64,000 nucleotides of DNA from Heterocephalus glaber (taxonomy: Eukaryota > Chordata > Mammalia > Rodentia > Bathyergidae). Positions 35,509 to 48,037 of the stretch are shown here, piece by piece. The position numbers were made by a program, and so were the translations under genes. Location: positions 2,544,106-2,608,105 of the forward strand of contig NW_004624854.1 of assembly GCF_000247695.1 (NCBI RefSeq), in the 5' to 3' direction. Under the pieces are notes generated by a model that was given only the letters and a program-made list of their open reading frames with translations, ran no database searches and was not told where the DNA came from. Positions within the stretch are counted from its first letter, which is position 1, and the number at the start of each line of letters is the position of its first letter.

Positions 35509-35884
35509 AGAAATATTGAAATAGAAACTCTGAACCAGTTGGAACAGAGGTTAAGTAGAACTCTTGAAGACATCGGTGTAGGAAAAGATTTTATGAAAAA
35601 AACCTCAGTTGCCTGTGAACTAGCACAAACAATCAATAAGTGGGATCTCTTTTTATTAAAAAGCTTCTGCACAGCAAGAGAAACCACCAGCAGTGTGAAG
35701 AGACAACACACAATGTGGGAAAACATCTTCACCTGCTCTTCCTCAGACAAAGGTCTACTATCTCGAATCTATAAAGAACTTAAAAAGATCAGACCTCCCA
35801 AATTTAAAGACCCAATCCACAAATGGGCATCTGAAATGAACAGTCATTACTCAGACAAAGAAGTAGAAATAGCAAATAAATACA
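35509..35884 (+). pseudogene. Inverted L1 ORF2 segment
   Basis: The plus strand encodes LEDIGVGKDFMKKTS, INKWDLFLLKSFCTARETTS, and ends HYSDKEVEIANKY. This is the ORF2 stretch just upstream of the C-terminal domain. It is the inverted arm of the twin-primed insertion. Confidence 0.88.
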
Positions 35885-37859
35885 TTTTTACAATAAATTT
35901 TATGATTTCACTGTCAAGGTAAAACTATGCCCTTAGAAGGAACTGGAAAGAATTAATTTGTTTTTAATTACCTAAAAATTCTTTGGTGGAATACTCTTAT
36001 TTCACTTTGAAATATTTGGGAGAATTTACCACTAAGTAATCTGGTCCTGAATATATCTTTCTAGAAAAATTTTTTTAAATATACTTAATATATGCCCATT
36101 CAGATTATTTATTGCTTCCTAAGCAAGTTTTGTTATTTTGTGTTTGAGATATTTGCCCATTTAATCTAAATTGTCTTGTTTTTAGGGATACAGTTTATAA
36201 TTTATTCTTATTACTCTTTTACCACAGGTAGATTTTTTGTAATGTCACCTCTTTCATTCATGCTATTAGTCACTTACACATTTTTCCTTGTTTTTATATC
36301 TAGTCAGATTGGCATTTATGTTTTACTAATTTTTCCTCAAAAAAGTAGATTTTATACTCATTACATTTCTTTATTTTTTTTCCTATTCATTGTCTTCTGT
36401 TTTGTCTTTTGTTTTATTCTTTCATTCCGTTACTTCCTTTGTCATTTGATTCTCCTATTTCTTCTTTTTTAAAGGGTAGAAGTCAAGGTTGTTAATTTCA
36501 GTCAATAGTTTTTCTTTTACAGGCATTTAGTACTCTATACATCTTCCTAAGTAATACTTTAATAAATTATGATAGGTAGTATTTTAATTCATTTCACAAT
36601 ATTATAAAATTTTCCTTTTATTTCTGGGTATTTAAAATGTGTTATTTAATTTCCAAATACTTGTGGATTTTGTGAGAATATTATTGCAATTAGTTTCTAA
36701 CAAATTCTACCTGCATCAGAGAAAGGCCGAGAGTAATTGAATCATTGTGAACTTATGGGCGATGACTTATGGTCCAGAGCAGGGTCTGTATTGATAAATA
36801 CCTTGGAATTGACAATAATTTATATTTTGCTGTTGTGGAGTACAATTTTCAGTGAAAATTCTTCTAAATTTTACTAAAATTTACTAAAATTCTACTAAAA
36901 TTTTGGCCAAATTGGTCAATATAAGTAATAGTCTAGGTTTATATCTTTGTTAATTTTCTACCTATTTGTTTCATGAATTATTGAGGGAGTTGCATTTCAA
37001 ATATTGGTTGTAATCATTGATATGAAAATTTTTCTTTGTAGTTAGTTCCATTTGTTTTCTTTCATATTATCTGAAATTCTCTTATTTAGGACATAAATAT
37101 TTGCAATTTTTCCCTCTTGATAAATTGATTATTTTGTCCTTAGAAAGTTATCTTGTTTATTCCTGGGATGGGTCTTTGTTGTGATATCTACTTGTGTGAT
37201 AGCAATATAGACCATTTTGAGATCTCTGCAGTATCTTGGCCTGACATGTATTTCCCCACCTTTATATTTTATGGCGGTTGCCATTGTAGTTAGCATGCAA
37301 TTGAGGTTCATAGTGATTTAATTAAAAGTCTCTCATTAAGCCTGTCATATTGTTATTTGTTTGATTTGTCTCATGGGTTCTTTATTCCCTTTTTCTCTCT
37401 TAGTTTTGTTTTGTATTATGAGTAATATTGTATAATACCATGTTATTTCTTATGTTGGACTATTAGGCCTAACTCTAGGTTTTAAAATTTTAGGGGCTAT
37501 ATTAGCATCTGTAGTCTACATTTTTTCAATTCTTATTGTCTATTTCAAGTGACATTAAAGTATTTAATGGATGGTATAAAAATGATACTATATTTCCATT
37601 TCTTTCCTACTCTATTGTCATACATTTAAGTTTTAAATGTGTTATAAATGCCACACAACACATTTAGTCATTAAAATTTCTTTAGTGGTACATATGTTAT
37701 AACCCCTTGTCTAGTATATTATAATTACTCATGTGGTAACCATTCCCAATACTCTGTCTTTTTGTATAGATAAAGGTACATGTCCTCTATCATCTCTCTT
37801 CTGCCCAATGGATGTCATTTTGATGTATTGAAATAGAGATCTGTTAATGATACTTACAG

Positions 37860-38190
37860 TTGACAAGGAAAAAAGTGGAAGAAATTATCAAATAATGACC
37901 TTAAGTCTTAAAATATAGCCATAGCAATCAGTAAAGAGGGTATTGGTGGATGAATAAACACATAGATCAAGAGAACAGGATAGATAACTTTAAAGTAGAC
38001 CCACAAAAATATGACCAACTGAATTGGGCACAGATATAAAAACAATTCAGTGGAGGAAGGAAAGCCTTTCCACCAAACGATATTTTGGCAATTGAGCATA
38101 AATCAGCAAAAAACATGTACTTCAATCTAAATCTCAGATCTCACACAAAAATTACATCTTTTTACACATAGACATAAAATATTAAAATGT
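37860..38190 (+). mobile_element. Old L1 ORF2 fragment, sense
   Basis: The sense strand follows ORF2 text near the region that normally reads TAWYWYKNR...DQWNR: 'catagatcaagagaacagga', 'caactgaattgggcacagat', 'caattcagtggaggaaggaa'. It directly abuts the antisense L1 on the left, so the two may be one old 5'-inverted insertion. Confidence 0.6.
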
Positions 38191-38194
38191 ATTT

Positions 38195-38700
38195 CCGAGC
38201 TCCCTGGATATCTCTGTCTTTGAGGGAAATTTCAGTTCCATAGGTTGAAAGACCCTTACTAGGTGAGCTGGCATTCTAGCAGAGGGATTCTTGCACTTTT
38301 ACACAAAATGCCTCCATAGTCCTCAGAGGCGGAGGGACGTCACCAGCTGCACCTGAGAACTGTTCTGGGGTCAAGGTTCAGCAGAATCCCCAGCAGTGCT
38401 CAGATGCCCCCTGTGTTGTCAAACAGGCTCCGGTTTGAATCAAGGGAAGTGCTGCGTTTTGTTGGACTGTTGGGTGGCAAGGAGTGGGTGCCACATCAGG
38501 GCGTCCTTCTGAGTAGCAGTAGGCAAAGACCTTCTCACACCCTTCCTCCAGCCTGGGTGGTCTGCTTGTCACCTTTCAGAGTTCACCTTTGTTGGCTTTC
38601 TGTTATTTCAAGGTTAATGGTTGTACTTTGTTCTCTTCATCATATTGTCCAGGTCAGAAATACACACACTTTCAAAAGACATTTGTGTTGGTAGAGTGTG
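38195..38700. other. Unclassified, less AT-rich island
   Basis: This 0.5-kb block has several CpGs and moderate GC, with short frames on both strands (plus 38404-38694, minus 38572-38378). I recognise no domain, LTR end or SINE box. It could be an old LTR or L1 5' UTR. Confidence 0.3.
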
Positions 38701-39009
38701 GATATTAAACTTTTCTCCATCAGTTGTCTGAGTTATTTTATATTATTCAAAAAGAGTGATGATAGAATCAATAAATAATTGAAAAACTTGCTATTAGTTA
38801 TTTTAATAGATATGTTATTTTTATATTTTTGATAGTTGGTTTTCACAAAATATATGATCTATTTTAGCAATTGTTATTTTGATTCTCATTAATCACCTGC
38901 TTTTTGTTTTATTTAATTGAATAAAAAGCATTGAACTTTAAGTGGAAATTGTAATTGGTTTAGTACAAGGAAGCTTAGGCTTAAATTTTCAATCAGAATA
39001 ACGCTATTA

Positions 39010-39672
39010 TGGTCAAGTATAGATACAGCAGTGGGCCCCTTTCCCACCTTTCTGCTCTCCATAGTTTCAATTACCCATGGTCACACAGTCTGAAGATATG
39101 AAGGTGAAAATTTGAGAGATAAACCCATAAGTCTAAAATTGCGTACTTCTCTGAGTAACGTGCTCAGATCTTGCACGGTCCTGCTCCACTGCCTGTGGAT
39201 GTGAATCACACCCTTGGCCAGTCCCTCCATTCTGTGTGCACTGGGTGCTCTTGGTCAGTTGGTAGCTGTCTTCATTAACCCAGAAATGTCACATACTGCT
39301 GTGTTCGTTTTCCAGTAGCTTTAACCGAGTAGCTTAATTTTAGGTCTCAGTGTCAATGTCATTCACTTGGCTTCATCTCATTAGGAGGCCGTCACATCCT
39401 AAGACATCCTCTCACATCCTAAGAGCTATGAATACCATCCAATAAAACATTTAGAGAGAAAAGACAAAACAGAGACTGCATTCATGTTCGTTTCATTATG
39501 GTATATTATCTTAACTGTCATATTTTATTATTAGTTATTGCTATTAATATCTTAGTGTAGCTATTTTACAAATTGCACTCTATGTACACACAGGAAAAAG
39601 CTATGTATAGCGTTCAATACTCTTTGTAAATTTAAGCATATACAGGGGTCTCTGCAGATAAGGGCAGGTTAT
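39010..39672. mobile_element. Tigger-type (pogo) element, internally deleted
   Basis: The left part has 'atagtttcaattacccatgg', 'agtctgaagatatgaaggtg', 'taaaattgcgtacttctctg' and 'tgggtgctcttggtcagttg', all in the order of a known Tigger. The right part has 'ttattattagttattgctat', 'taggaaa'-like text and ends near 'tacaggggtctctgcagata'. The transposase interior is missing. A short repeat, 'cacatcctaaga', is present at 39394-39405 and 39413-39424. Confidence 0.65.
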
Positions 39673-41648
39673 TGTCATTACTTTATTATATTTTTTACTA
39701 TTTGAATGAATGAATTGATAACTTGAAATAGCTGTGGTTTTTTTAGGTAAAGTCGAAATTGCAAATGCTGTCATTACTTACCACAATACCAGAGCACACT
39801 AAAATATCACTTGAAGGAGCAAAGAAAAATTTTCTACCTTGCCATGGTAGGGTATTACAAACCTGTTGTTTCTCATTTAAACAATAAAAATGTTTCACAG
39901 CCTGAAGGGCAAATGGAAGAGGTTTGGAAAACATTTTTAATAAAGGCACTTTAATAATTTGTACTATTACAGAGAAATGGTGACATTATATTAAAGGTGG
40001 AGACATTGCAAGCATGTAAATGACTTACTGACAATAAGCTATTAAATTCAGTTTGAAAGTTTATTCAGGAAACAGGGAGGGCCTCATATTTTATCACTGT
40101 GGTCTGCTGTTCTCTAACTAAATGAAAAGCGCTATGGTTAGACAATCGTCAAAGTCTCATCAAGAATAGCAAGCAGTGTTTTCAAAACTGCAGCTCCAAA
40201 ACTTAACCAAACTAGAGGATTTTTCTAGAAATTCTTTTTGAAGTTACGCTTGTGAGAAAATAACAGTGACATACTTCTGAAAAAGTATCTTATTGGGAAC
40301 AAGTGAATGGAGAATGCTATGGTTTTATATTAAAAAATTCAAGGAAATGCTTTCACTTGTTTTTATGGATTTCAGTATTGAAAGAGACCTATTTTTTTAA
40401 GTTTAAATGACTTTTCTGTATTGGTTTTTGGTGATTTTTTTCTAGTAAAATAGGTTATGAATAAAACTAAAGTAACATTTTGTGATTTTTGCCTGTATTT
40501 TTCTAGCTAAATGTCCTTCAATGAAGAATTTCACTAATATATACAGTTCCCCTTGCCACAGTAAGAACCATAAACTCCCGGCATTTATTATTTTCTTGCA
40601 GATGTTTTGCATACATCAGTGAGCATGTTGATTAGTCCAACCAATCCTAAATGATTTTAGCTTGGTTTTAACATTTCCAGGATTCATTATGATTTCATAA
40701 AATTGTCAGTTATTAACAATTAACAAGACATTGGTTCATATTGGATTTTAAAACTAAACAAAAATAGAAACTAAGCAAAATATGACATTCTTTAAACTTT
40801 ATTTTAAACTCTGATAAGGTCTTAAAATTAGTATATTATAAGACCTTGGGAAGATTTAGAGTAATATTACCAAAGTGAGATCAGTTTTTACCACTCTTAC
40901 CTATTCTACAGGTACGTAACTAATTTCAAGAGACCAAAGGTGAAACATATAACTAAAAGCAGACCAACATTGCACTATACTCCCAAGTGATTAAAAATAG
41001 TGTATTGTCTCAAAGCAGCCAATGAGGTGAATTGTACTTGTAAAATAAGAAATCAAACATCCCTTTAAAAATTTCACTTTCCCATAAAAGTCCCAGAATA
41101 GAAAAACCATTCATGATAAAACAGAACATTCTTGAACAGATTAGGAAGAAAATTTGTTTTTATATGGCAGATCAACATACATGCATCACTTTTTATAAAC
41201 TAACAGATTTTTGTAACAAAATGGTTATGTCAATGTATCATTTTACTTAAACTTAGTATTCTGATATTATTCACAAATTATTTTATTTCCCCCAGAAATT
41301 GCCTGAGTTTTGCAGCTACAATGTAAAGACTTTAATTTTCTACTATTATTTATAGGAAAAAGAGACAGAATCCCTGTTTGGATCTGGCTCTGCCATTTCC
41401 AAAATGTGTGGCATTTGGAATGGTACTTATCTATGAACTTGGACGTCAATGTCTCACATGGAGAGAGGATAATTGTATAATTCATTTTATATATTACACA
41501 TGGGAACAGATTAATAAAACATTCATTGTTTTTTACAGTAATACTTTTGAAGAAATAGGGAATAGATGAAGTTGGCATTGTTTTAGAAAGGATACTTAAA
41601 AGAGTTACAGGAAAAATGAGTAATTATTTCAAGCATCTGCAACCTTTT
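39673..41648. other. Unique AT-rich sequence, no gene seen
   Basis: No repeat family is evident. Frames at 39743-39949, 41267-41578 and 41378-41569 overlap on opposite strands and carry no domain. The 40000-40330 stretch has higher complexity and a few CpGs, so it may be conserved non-coding sequence, but I cannot test that. Confidence 0.4.
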
Positions 41649-41749
41649 AGATGGATTTTCTTTCTTTCTTTTTTTTTTTTTTTTTTTGGTACTGGAATCA
41701 AACTTGGGACCTTGCACTTGTGAGGCAGGTGGCAAGATGGATTTTCTTT
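41649..41749 (-). mobile_element. 5'-truncated ID SINE, antisense, with 15-bp TSD
   Basis: TSD agatggattttcttt is exact at 41649-41663 and 41735-41749. Between them are a T-rich tail and the reversed 3' half of the ID element ('ggtactggaatcaaacttgg', 'gaccttgcacttgtgaggca'). The box A half is absent. Confidence 0.95.
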
Positions 41750-44617
41750 TATTATAATTTTTAAGAAAAATCTTTGAAAATTTCAAATGAAACTACCATA
41801 CTGCTTTATTTACAGAAAATCTTCTTAAAACTTCCACCTTGCATGATTTGATGCATCAGATGTCTGTTTATGAATTCCAGCATGCATGTTTGTTGCATAT
41901 TTGATCCATGTGCACTCAATGAGAACTGCACTCACCAAACTATGGACACACCTGTGTCCGAGGACACACATGAGCTCTCATTTCCAAGCTGTAACTGAGA
42001 GAATCCAGTGCACCTTCACTTTTTATGAATGTGAGTCAGCATATTTTCCTAATTCCATAGTCCCCCAAATTTATATTCTACCTCTTCAAATAGAGTTTAC
42101 ACCCAGTAGTTCCAAACTTCAGCTATGACTTTCAAAATTCAGTGCTCAAATGTTTCTTCGCTCTGCATATTTTTGGAAGTCCGCAACCCTTTTTATTATC
42201 TTGAATAAATATTAATGCATAGTCTAAAATCTATATGATTTTTCTACACTTATCTTTTACTGATCATTCTGTTTGGATTCTGCATTAAATTGATTTTTTA
42301 TTGATTATTTATAATAACATTGCTGTTTTTCAGTGAGAGTACAAGTAACAGATTAGAAGATTTTAAAACTGGAGGCTAAAAATGATACTTCTTTTAAAAA
42401 TTTAGAGTGTTAACAGCCTTACCTCTTTTTTCTTCCAGCATGAGGCAAAGTTAAGCACAAAACTGCCCTGATGCCGAGGTTGAAAATCGTTCCAGTGGTT
42501 GGGTTTGCACCTGCTTTTCACCTTCTTCCATTTGTCAGCAAACCATCCTGAGATAAACTGTGCGTGACAACTGAATGTGACAAATTGAACCAGAACTCAT
42601 TTGAATAATTTCAAGTTTTATTTTAATATAAATGCACAACTGTCTCAATTTTCAAGCTGTAGGCTTAAACTGCTCGCCCAAAGAATATAATGACTGTTAT
42701 GAAGTATAACTTTAAAGAAATCACTACAGTATTTCTTTTCAAAATTTCTGTGATAAAGGATGCTTTTGTCCTTTAACTTTCATTATGTTATGGACCAAAT
42801 ATTTTGTAAAATACAAAAGAATTATTTAGTAAGATAAATATATTAAGAGCTAATCAAATACAAAAGCAGATTGTTATTATTAGAATCATTAAACATAAGA
42901 GTATTGCATTAAATATAGTCCAGGCAAGCATATGAGAGAAAAAACATAACAATATATGTGAATTTTAGTGAATATGTATATAGTTATTATGTAGTATTAA
43001 TTGTGTATCTGTAGTTATTGTTTTTTGCTCTTACAACTAAACAGGAATGGAATAAGGTAGTGATTTCCCATATGTAATGCTTCACAATTCAAAGGTTAAG
43101 TTTGCATTTTCCTTCCAAAATCAATTTATATAGATCAAGTGATGATCACACAGTTCTCAAGAAATATTTATCTTGAAAATTATATGCTCTTTATTTCACT
43201 CAGAGAAAAAAGAATCACAGAAATAAAATGAATAAAGAAGTAACAAAATGAATTGATGAAAAAATATGCTAAGCATAACTTACCATAATAGGATAATTTT
43301 AACTTTTAACTAAAATGATGCAAATGAGGCCTTGTGTAGATTATTCAAAATGAATCTTCTCCATTAATGTTCTAGTAAATTTGTAATTAAATTGAATTAT
43401 TTTTAAAATTAAAATGTATTTTAGATCTATGAAATTACTACGGCTGGATGGTCTTTTGATGTAAAATAAAATAAGAAGTGAGATACCAAAATTATAAAGT
43501 GAGTGATAGTAATTTTTCACAGATATCAGTACCAAGCTTCCTGTCATTTCATATATATGCTAAATTGTGGAACATTTCATAAGTTGATAGAAGCTTCATT
43601 TTTCAAAGAATCTACTTGTGTCTTTTATGGAAGCATAAAAAAATCATTAAAATCAATGTGAGACAAAATGCTTAACAATATCAGAAAACGTAATAGTTCT
43701 GACTGCCCAAACTGCATTATTAATACTTGAATTCAAACATATTTTTTGTCTTGTCTCCTATAATTAAAGTACTTAAAACCAAACAAGTTTCTTGCCTTGC
43801 CTTTTATTATCAAAGTATTTGTAATAGAACTGTTCTTAATAGAACTTTATGATAGGCTGTGATATTAGCATATGCATAAGAGAATAATTCCAACTGTAAC
43901 AAACTAGGTTTTGTATAATGAACTCATTTTACTATGACACGCAGTGTTCTATATATTGCTCCTGATATTTTATTTTTTCACCAAGATGTTCTCAATAAAG
44001 AAAGTAATTCATTGATTTATGTTTTGTGCATTCTCTTTGATTTGATTAACTACTTCAGAATAATTTTCCACCACTGAGTTGAAGCATTACCACCTGCTCA
44101 TACTCAAAATTCATAGTCCATGCTATATTTCTTGACACTGTAGTCATTCAAATTGTAGTTATTGTAAAGTAGGTGGGAAATAGTGATTTTTCATTACTGG
44201 CACTATGGTGCAGCCTGATTTAACCCTGTAAGGAAATGTGATGATGTAGTTATTCTTTGGTTTTGAACTCATTTCTTGGTTTTATATGTAAATACTTCTT
44301 ACATTTGATGGTTTTGTTCTTTTATTATCCATGTGTCACTCTGCAAATAACATGCTGTATTTGAACACCAAAAACTTGATGGCTAGGAAAATGAAATCAA
44401 TATGTAGGGAATTATAATTCTGAGTATATTATAGTATATTTCTTTGGAATCATTTCCATTATACAGACTTATTTTCACAGCCTTATACAGAAAAATCAGA
44501 ATACAGATCTTTTTTAAAGACTCAAACACAAATTTCAGAGAGAATTATAATGTTTGAGATGAAAATACATTCTATAGAAATTCACCAATTAAACATTGAA
44601 GAAGAAAATGTTAAATT
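41750..44617. other. Unique AT-rich sequence, no gene seen
   Basis: Nothing is supported over about 2.9 kb. A slightly higher-complexity patch lies at 42420-42600. Confidence 0.45.
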
Positions 44618-44692
44618 TTGGGGCTGGGGATTTAGCTCAGTGGTTCTGCTACCTGCCATGCAAGCGAGTTCGATCCCCAGTACCAAAAAAAA
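44618..44692 (+). mobile_element. ID SINE
   Basis: It opens 'tggggctggggatttagctc', with intact box A (tagctcagtgg) and box B (gagttcgatcccc), and ends 'cagtacc' plus A's interrupted by C's. I found no clear TSD. About 8 nt are missing between 'gcaagcg' and 'agttcg' relative to its siblings. Confidence 0.92.
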
Positions 44693-45119
44693 ACCCCCAA
44701 AAAACCTTTGAAAATGAAACAAACATGAAAAGAACATTAGTGAGCTTTCTATATTTTCAAGCAGCCTAATCTCTGAATTCTGATTGTTTTTGCTGTAAAC
44801 AAAGTCAAGGGAAGTGGTAGTAGAAAGCATATTTGAAATCTTAATATCTGAATTAAGTCCAAATTTGATGATAACTTATTTCACAGACATAGGAATTTCA
44901 ATGAAGCCTGACAGAAGAACCATGGGAAAAAATACAAGCACATCATAACTGACTTGCTTAGAAAAAGGAAATGGAGAGAAAACATGAATAGCAGCCAAAC
45001 ATTTTCTGTTTATACAGGATAATATAAAATTATCTCTCCAGGATCCTTCTTATTAAGCTGAAATACATCTATAAACCTTGGAAATGATGCAAGAGAGAAG
45101 TAAAGGAAAATACTCAGAT
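44693..45119. other. Unique sequence, nothing recognised
   Basis: No supported feature. Confidence 0.5.
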
Positions 45120-46694
45120 GTGGTGAGAGGAGGATGAAATGATAGGAAATTCAAAGAACAAGGTAATACCAGAAAGTCTTATGAGCTCATACTCAACAGA
45201 AGGAGCTAACTTGAGGCTCTCCTGCTCCCTCCCCAGTGGAATAAGAGAAGTTATTCCGTGTGGTCTCATTCCTCCACAGAATGGTGAGAGTCCCATGACC
45301 AGTACTGGCTGGGCTTGGGAGAGCCAGTTATGAGTCCAGGTAGAATCCTGTGCTAGAAGTAACGAGCCAGAAGAGCATTTCTCTGCTGATGAGATGGAGC
45401 CTGCTCTGCATACTCAGAGACAACGTAGGGCTCCATAGCACCAGCAAAGGGTTGTGGTGACTATAGCCATCTGCTATGGAAGCACTCTTCTCTTACACAG
45501 AAAGATCTGGTCAAAGTAGACCTCCAGCTCATGAAGAGTCTTTGTCACCAAGTGTCTTACACTACCGTCTCTCCCAGAGAGGCACTGGGCAGGCTGGCAG
45601 CACCAGCAAATTTTATCTAATCATGGAAAGTACGGCATCCAGGAAGTATTCTCCACCTCCCAGAGGGAGTCAGATCATGGCCAGCAAGCAGCAGGCCCAG
45701 GAAGAGCTCCTGCTCACTCTGGCATAGTGACACTTCTGCTACCTAGCAGTAACAGGAAGCCCGGCCTGAGAACCTCTTCCAACTACACCAGCAGGAAACA
45801 GTGAGGACTCAGTCAACAAGAGCTAATCCAGGGAGATGGAAATAGCACTGCACAGGCTCAGAAAGTCAGATGCCTTCAGGATCACAGTTCACAAGTGCAA
45901 TCCCAGACCTGGATGTGAAGACTAAACAGGCTGAATACTGCAAAGATAATTTTAATAAAAATGACAATCTTATAATATCATAGCCAAAGTGTCTAGGACA
46001 TGATCAAGGATCACTTTTAACAACAAAATAAAAAAAACACAGTGAGAGGAGTGAAGACATTCCATGGGGCCAACACTGAGAGATTTTGGAAATATCTGAC
46101 AAGGACTTTAGAGCAACAGTACTGAAAACAAGTCCCTAAGTAATCTCAAATCATCTGTAAACAAAAAAATTAGAAAATGTTAGCAAAAGTAGAAATTATA
46201 GAAAAAATGAAGTAAAAAGTAAATAACTGAAAAATATGAAAGTAGATTTTAAAAACTTGGTAAAGGGGCTCAATAGTAATGTGGAGGAGTCAGCAGATAG
46301 AGGCGGGAGCCTCAGGGACAAATCTGTAGCCGTTATTCTATACAACAGAAAATAAAAAACATCAGCCACAGGGCCTACAGAACAGAAATGAGAAAATGTC
46401 AGAGTTAGGCTTTACATACCAGTAATTACTGCAGACAAAACTGTAGATTGAATGTAAGATGATAGAAAAAGGATATAGCAATAAGTGTCCTAATCAAGAA
46501 GAAACAGAGGATTTCACTGCAGATCATGCAGTCATCAAAGTGCTAATAAGAAAATAATGCAAAGATTTTACAAATGCATTCAACAATTTAGAACAAATGA
46601 ACCAATTCCAAGAAAACTGTAAATAATCTCAAATGTTAGCAAATGGAATCAACCAGTGTATAAAAATATCTATACCTAAATCCTTGTAATGTAA

Positions 46695-47270
46695 TGACTT
46701 TTAAATGGACTGAATGGTCACCAATAGATGAATGGATAAAGAAAATGCAATATTTACGGACAATTAATACTTCTCTACCATAAATAAAACAAACTGGAGG
46801 CATTTGTAAATAAATGGATGCACCTCAAGACCATAATATTAAGTAAAATAAGTAGACACACAAGCTCAAGTAGCACATGGTTACTCTTCTATGAGAACCC
46901 CCCCCATACACATTTTACCCTTGAAGTTAGATAACGAAGAAGTAGGGACTTCTTTTGCAAATGGGTTGAGATAGTAAGAGATGGGGGGGGGGAGAAGGGA
47001 AAAGAAATGAACAAAAGAACTGAAGAAAATAAAGTTTTTGTAAATAAGTCAGGGAACAAGAGTTGTAAGGAGAAGGGAGAGGAAGAAAGCAGAGGACAGG
47101 AAGAAAGACCTAAGACGTGCTATGTACTTGCATCAACTCCCCTTGATCAATGTAATCATTATGTACTGGAAATATGGACTAATACAAAATATGTATATGT
47201 GACTGACAAAATCTCCACTGGATCAACATTTGCAGATCAATTTAATCCACTATAAGAGCATACAAAAAAA
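46695..47270 (+). mobile_element. 5'-truncated L1: ORF2 end and 3' UTR
   Basis: 'gatgaatggataaagaaaat' and 'aatggatgcacctcaagacc' are the usual ORF2 3' end and early 3' UTR phrases. A C run, a G run (46982-46992) and a purine tract follow, then 'atgtactggaaatatggact' and an A-rich end at about 47264. The frame at 47007-47255 lies inside this 3' UTR. Confidence 0.7.
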
Positions 47271-47354
47271 GAAAATGCTTCACCTGCTGCGCAAGCGCAA
47301 GGACCCAAGTTTGATCCCCAGTACCAAAAAAAAAAAAAAAAAGAAGAAAATGCT
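47270..47354 (+). mobile_element. 5'-truncated ID SINE with TSD
   Basis: TSD agaaaatgct is at 47270-47279 and 47345-47354. The element starts only at 'tcacctgctgcgcaagcgca', so box A is lost. It keeps box B and a long A tail. It sits at the 3' end of the preceding L1 piece. Confidence 0.9.
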
Positions 47355-47707
47355 ATTTAATCCTTAGAATTGATACAGAAAAACATTTGACAAAACGTAA
47401 CAGCATAAAAACTTTCATAAGACAGAGAAAGGAGGAACCTGCTTCAACTTGCTTACAAATATCCACAAAAATCCCCACATAGCATAGCACTTCCTGGTGA
47501 AGACTGTTGCTCTTCTAAGATTGGAAGTGCACAAAGATGTTGCTCAGCATAGTCCTGGAACTTTTAACCATTTCAGTATAAGGAAAAGAACTAAACAGTA
47601 TGCAAATTGAGAAACAGAAATAAAATTGTCTCTTTCCATAGACATGGTTTTCCACATTGAAACTTCCAAAGAATTTCAAAACAATTACAAAATTCCTAGA
47701 ACTGATA

Positions 47708-47870
47708 AGTTAAAAAGTGAGTTCAGAAGGCTGAAGCAAGAGGGTCACGAGGTTTGAGCTCAGCCAAGGCAACTTGATGAGGGCCTGTCTCAAAATACAA
47801 AATTAAAAAGGGCTGGATGTGGGTCCATACAAAGACCCAGGATTCAACGCTCAGGACTGAAAAAAAAATC
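47708..47870 (+). mobile_element. B1-ID dimeric SINE
   Basis: The B1 part has 'aaggctgaagcaagagggtc', 'gtttgagctcagccaaggca' and 'gcctgtctcaaaatacaaaa'. It is followed by 'aaaaagggctgg' and a decayed ID part ending 'ctcaggactgaaaaaaaa'. It interrupts old L1 ORF2. Confidence 0.8.
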
Positions 47871-47911
47871 AAGTTCTCCAAGAGTTGAGATTCCACCTCA
47901 ACACGCAAAGA

Positions 47912-48037
47912 TCAATCATGTTATGTATAGTTTTCTTTTTTTGAGACCAAGTCTCACCTTGTTGCCCAGGCTGCCCTTGAACTCCTGGGCTCAAAGGACT
48001 TCCCACCTCAGATTCCCAGGTCTGCCTCAATCATGTT
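47912..48037 (-). mobile_element. B1-like SINE, antisense
   Basis: 'tttgagaccaagtctcacct', 'tgttgcccaggctgcccttg', 'aactcctgggctcaaaggac' and 'cccacctcagattcccaggt' are reversed 7SL-derived sequence. The 11-mer tcaatcatgtt flanks it at 47912-47922 and 48027-48037. Confidence 0.85.

Larger units (their letters stand above)
34381..35901 (-). mobile_element. Twin-primed L1 with 17-bp TSD and duplicated 3' UTR
   Basis: TSD copies are tttttacaattaatttt (34381-34397) and tttttacaataaatttt (35885-35901). From the left come a short T tract, two tandem antisense copies of the pyrimidine-rich 3' UTR (period 228 bp), and antisense ORF2 C-terminus to about 35508. Sense ORF2 coding sequence (inverted 5' part) then runs to 35884. 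Both arms contain the codons for SDK-VEI-NKY, so about 33 bp are duplicated between the junction and the outer end. Such small duplications are normal for twin priming. Confidence 0.93.
34140..37855 (-). mobile_element. Old L1 ORF2 relic, antisense, split by a younger L1
   Basis: On the minus strand the right part (35905-37855) follows old L1 ORF2 from the endonuclease toward the reverse transcriptase. Readable landmarks in + orientation are 'atttccaaatacttgtggat', 'aatattatgag'-type text, 'cttggcctgacatgtatttc' and 'agttatcttgtttattcctg'. The left part (34140-34380) continues with antisense reverse-transcriptase text ('ctgtcaaattcatttttctt', 'atcaaaatgatcttataaaa'). The gap between them is exactly the 34381-35901 insertion. 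No frame is intact. Confidence 0.65.

Noticed and set aside
47007..47255. 82-codon frame rich in Lys and Glu
   Set aside because: It is the sense reading of an L1 purine-rich 3' UTR.
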